Source: Paracoccaceae bacterium
GTDB lineage: Bacteria; Pseudomonadota; Alphaproteobacteria; Rhodobacterales; Rhodobacteraceae
DNA length: 8,127 nt
Reading direction: 5' to 3'
Assembly: GCA_016765235.1 (NCBI GenBank)
Contig: JAESQH010000197.1
Coordinates: forward strand, 1-8,127
Shown here: in pieces, positions 6,088 to 8,127 of the stretch
Numbering within the stretch: the first letter of the stretch is position 1
How the letters are laid out: every line of letters begins with the position of its first letter
Translations under genes and position numbers: made by a program
Notes under the pieces: model-generated
Databases searched by the model: none
What the model saw: only the letters and a program-made list of their open reading frames with translations
What the model was told of the DNA's origin: nothing

Positions 6088-7374
6088 TCAAACGGTTTCG
6101 ATGCGGATAGCGATCGGTTTTTCAAGGCAGGCGCTCATAGCAGTGATTACACCAAGCGCCCCGTCGAGTTTCGCACGTGATACAGCGTGGGTAACGATGA
6201 TGACAGGGGCGGCGTCGCCGTCGTGGTTGTATTGGTGCATGCGGTTGATGGATATTCCGTGATCCCCAAGTGTGGTGGAAACGGCGGCCATTACCCCTGC
6301 TTCGTCGGCCAGCGAGAAGCGCAGGTAGTATTCGGCGTCAACGCCGGTGTTGGATATTGCTACTTTGGTCAGCGAAGCAGCCGGTTGGCCAAACGCCGGA
6401 ATAATCAGGCCACGCGCGATGTCCATCACATCGCCCATAACGGCGCTGGCAGTCGGGCCCATCCCCGCCCCCGGACCTTGCAAGACGATCTGGCCGACGT
6501 GGTCACCTTCAACGATCACCATGTTAGAAACCCCGTCCAACGTGCCAAGCGGCGAGTCCGCAGGTACGAGGCAAGGTTGCATGCGTTGTTCTAACCCATC
6601 GTCGTTCATGCGCGCCACACCAAGAAGTTTAATACGGAAGCCCATGTTGGCGACGTGGTTGATATCGGTAAGGGAAATACGCTCAATCCCTTCGACCTTC
6701 ACGTTGCCGAAATCGACTTGCGTACCAAACGCGGTGGCGGCCAGCAGTGACAGTTTGTGGGCCGCATCAAATCCCCCAACGTCAACGGTCGGGTCTGCTT
6801 CGGCATACCCAAGTTCTTGCGCGTCGCGCAGTACATCGGCGTAATCTGCACCGGTGTCTTCCATGACGGTCAGGATGTAATTGCAGGTGCCGTTCATCAC
6901 GCCCATGATGCGTTCGATTTTGTTGGCGGCGAGGCCCTCGGTCAAGGCTTTGACGATCGGGATGCCACCTGCGACGGCAGCCTCGAACCGCAACGCCACG
7001 CCGTTTTCTTCGGCAAGGGTCGCCAGATTTTGACCGTGGATTGCCAGCAATGCTTTGTTGGCGCTAACCACATGTTTGCCGTTTGACAGCGCTGTTTCAA
7101 CGGCCGCTTTTGCGGGGCCGTCTTCGCCCCCGATCACCTCGATCAACACATCCACATCATCGCGGCGCGCCAAGGCGACGGCGTCATCTTCCCAGACATA
7201 ACCGGACAGATCAACGCCACGGTCTTTGCTGCGCGAGCGCGCGGAAATCGCCACGATCTCGATCGGGCGGCCTGCGCGTGCGGCCAGAAGGTCGTCGTGT
7301 TGCTGCACGATTTTGACGATGCCTGCACCAACAGTGCCGAGGCCTGCAATAGCGAGTCTTAGGGGTTTAGTCAT
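6088..7374 (-). CDS. hom: Homoserine dehydrogenase
   Basis: Hom reduces aspartate semialdehyde to homoserine with NAD(P)H, the branch point to threonine and methionine. The 428-residue form begins at ATG 7374 (MTKPLRLAIAGLGTVGAG) and has the nucleotide-binding GLGTVG at 11-16. It also has VSANKALLA (103-111, with K107 matching the catalytic lysine region), AGGIPIVKAL (135-144), GVMNGTCNYI (158-167) and the substrate site AEADPTVDVGGFDAAHKLSLLA (191-212, E192/D203/K207). An ACT domain at about 350-427 predicts feedback control by threonine. The frame is open further upstream to a TTG at 7413, but that would overlap the RraB-like gene and add residues before the natural start. The ATG, four bases after the upstream stop with GGGAG (7385-7389), is preferred. 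It sits mid-operon, 14 bases before glpX. Confidence 0.96.
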   Translation of the reverse strand: MTKPLRLAIAGLGTVGAGIVKIVQQHDDLLAARAGRPIEIVAISARSRSKDRGVDLSGYVWEDDAVALARRDDVDVLIEVIGGEDGPAKAAVETALSNGKHVVSANKALLAIHGQNLATLAEENGVALRFEAAVAGGIPIVKALTEGLAANKIERIMGVMNGTCNYILTVMEDTGADYADVLRDAQELGYAEADPTVDVGGFDAAHKLSLLAATAFGTQVDFGNVKVEGIERISLTDINHVANMGFRIKLLGVARMNDDGLEQRMQPCLVPADSPLGTLDGVSNMVIVEGDHVGQIVLQGPGAGMGPTASAVMGDVMDIARGLIIPAFGQPAASLTKVAISNTGVDAEYYLRFSLADEAGVMAAVSTTLGDHGISINRMHQYNHDGDAAPVIIVTHAVSRAKLDGALGVITAMSACLEKPIAIRIETV

Positions 7375-7378
7375 ATAT

Positions 7379-7708
7379 TCAAGGCTCCCAGAAGCCCCAG
7401 CCGTCTGGTGCAAAACCGCGACTTAGGGCCATTTTTGTTGTGCGCTCTTCATGGGTCCAGATAGACTCGAATGTAAAGGGAATATCAGAGATGGAGGCCT
7501 GTATCGCGCCGCTGGCGGACACAATCACACCATACCCAAACGTGCGCAGGGCTTTTTCCAGCGTGGTCGCGTCCGCGTCGCCCGTTGGTTCAAATTCCAT
7601 ATCCAGCGCAATGTTGGCACCTTCGATCTTGGAGTTCTGCTTGATCAGTTCCGCGACAGTATAGGCCGTCTGGTTCTGTTGCAGCTCCCAATCCCATTCA
7701 TCTGACAT
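7379..7708 (-). CDS. RraB-like protein (regulator of RNase E activity family)
   Basis: This 109-residue acidic soluble protein resembles the RraB family, whose E. coli member binds RNase E and modulates mRNA decay. The match rests on an N-terminal helix (about 14-27), a LEKALRTFGYGV element (50-61) resembling the LeKAaxxxxxLGYEV core of RraB, and the near-terminal DGWGFWE (102-108), which corresponds to the YDGWG motif. It is shorter than E. coli RraB and lacks the long acidic tail, as do many alphaproteobacterial members. The ATG at 7708 has AAGGAT eight bases upstream, overlapping the stop of the preceding lipoprotein gene. Its TGA lies four bases before the hom ATG, indicating coupled translation. 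An RNase E role in this organism is inferred from family only. A generic unknown protein with a chance DGWG is the alternative. Confidence 0.65.
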   Translation of the reverse strand: MSDEWDWELQQNQTAYTVAELIKQNSKIEGANIALDMEFEPTGDADATTLEKALRTFGYGVIVSASGAIQASISDIPFTFESIWTHEERTTKMALSRGFAPDGWGFWEP

Positions 7709-7712
7709 ATTT

Positions 7713-8057
7713 TTATCCTTGTGTTGAGGCGGTGCGTTTCAGGGCGGCGTTCAGGCGGGCGCGATCCTGTGATGATAACACAGGTCCTCGTAACGCAACT
7801 ATTTTACGTTTCAGCATGGCGAAACGGGCGGTCAGGTTCGACGCGTCGGGGACCACGTAATCAGCAATGCGGAAAGCGGAGGTCGGAACCAAGTCGGGAT
7901 ACCCGCGTGCAATGGTGTAATCGGAAGGCGAAAAATCGCGCTCGTCAAGCGGCGCGGTCAACCCGCAAGCCGCCGTTGACGCCAACAGTATTGCGCCAAC
8001 AGCCAAACCCCTGTACTTGGGCATGGTGCGGTGCAGCATATGTTTGATGTCTCGCAT
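7713..8057 (-). CDS. Small predicted lipoprotein of unknown function
   Basis: This 114-residue protein begins with a basic N-region (to R16), a hydrophobic core GLAVGAILLA (17-26) and STAAC ending at C31. That fits a lipoprotein signal peptide, although threonine rather than leucine at -3 makes the lipobox imperfect. The mature part (about 84 residues) has a proline-containing segment ARGYPDLVPTSAF (50-62) and a basic C-terminal helix (about 73-108) rich in Arg, Lys and Ala. Residue +2 is glycine, giving no inner-membrane retention signal, so an outer-membrane or periplasmic anchor is plausible. No family is recognised with certainty. The start is uncertain: ATG 8057 is taken, but ATG at 8039 or 8024 would give a more typical signal length, and none has a good Shine-Dalgarno. 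The TAA at 7713 is four bases before the RraB-like gene, so this looks like the first visible gene of the operon. Confidence 0.75.
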   Translation of the reverse strand: MRDIKHMLHRTMPKYRGLAVGAILLASTAACGLTAPLDERDFSPSDYTIARGYPDLVPTSAFRIADYVVPDASNLTARFAMLKRKIVALRGPVLSSQDRARLNAALKRTASTQG

Positions 8058-8127
8058 AAATGGCCCATTGCAAAGTTGTCTTGGAATTTTCCGGCAATAT
8101 ACGCCATAGTTAACGCTGGAAGCGCCC
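8058..8127 (-). promoter_or_regulatory. Upstream region of the operon, possible weak promoter
   Basis: Seventy bases lie between the lipoprotein ATG and the window edge, with no coding frame evident. On the minus strand TATATT (8096-8101) could be a -10 box. The sequence at the usual -35 distance (CGCTTC, 8119-8124) is a poor match. The true operon promoter may lie here or beyond the edge. Confidence 0.25.

Noticed and set aside
7375..7413. Longer hom start at a TTG (7413), adding 13 residues
   Set aside because: It would overlap the RraB-like gene. The ATG at 7374 begins directly before the nucleotide-binding fold, as is usual for this enzyme.
1..8127. CRISPR arrays, toxin-antitoxin pairs, defence genes, riboswitches
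   Set aside because: Reading both strands shows no regularly spaced repeats, no recognisable toxin or antitoxin pair, and no conserved riboswitch core. The leader upstream of hom is coding, which leaves no room for an attenuator there.

Overview
The window looks like a chromosomal segment of an alphaproteobacterium, most probably Rhodobacteraceae (Roseobacter group). The main evidence is the tight co-directional block hom - glpX - recJ on the minus strand, an order I recall from many Rhodobacterales, together with the GC-rich codon use of those genes and tRNA genes that encode their own CCA. No phage, insertion sequence, CRISPR array or defence system is recognisable.

Left part (1-707). The first 36 bases read as the tail of a plus-strand gene. 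A minus-strand four-helix membrane protein of unknown function converges on it, and a perfect 14-bp inverted repeat lies at their junction, covering the membrane gene's stop codon. A plus-strand tRNA-Gly(GCC) with a plausible promoter follows.

Middle part (708-2941). This stretch is relatively AT-rich and lies exactly between the 3' ends of two convergent tRNA genes. It holds cfa (cyclopropane-fatty-acyl-phospholipid synthase; plus strand) behind a TATAAT box with a dyad just upstream. A GNAT N-acetyltransferase (minus strand) has a C-terminus that runs 109 bp antisense into cfa. About 285 bp without a convincing gene follow. The composition and the tRNA boundaries suggest accessory DNA, but no integrase or attachment-site duplication is visible.

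Right part (2942-8127). All features here are on the minus strand. In transcription order they are: a small predicted lipoprotein, an RraB-like protein, homoserine dehydrogenase (hom), class II fructose-1,6-bisphosphatase (glpX), an 80-residue two-helix membrane protein, the RecJ exonuclease, and tRNA-Glu(TTC). Gaps between the protein genes are 1-14 bp and several Shine-Dalgarno sequences overlap the preceding stop codon, so this is very probably one operon with translational coupling. It joins threonine/methionine precursor synthesis (Hom), gluconeogenesis or Calvin-type sugar phosphate metabolism (GlpX), DNA repair (RecJ) and a possible RNA-turnover modulator (RraB-like). This is a functionally mixed housekeeping operon rather than a single pathway.

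Overall this is mostly ordinary core genome. The points most worth a second look are the tRNA-bounded AT-rich segment, the GNAT/cfa 3' overlap, the dyad at the cfa promoter, the hairpin at the left junction and the uncharacterised small operon members.
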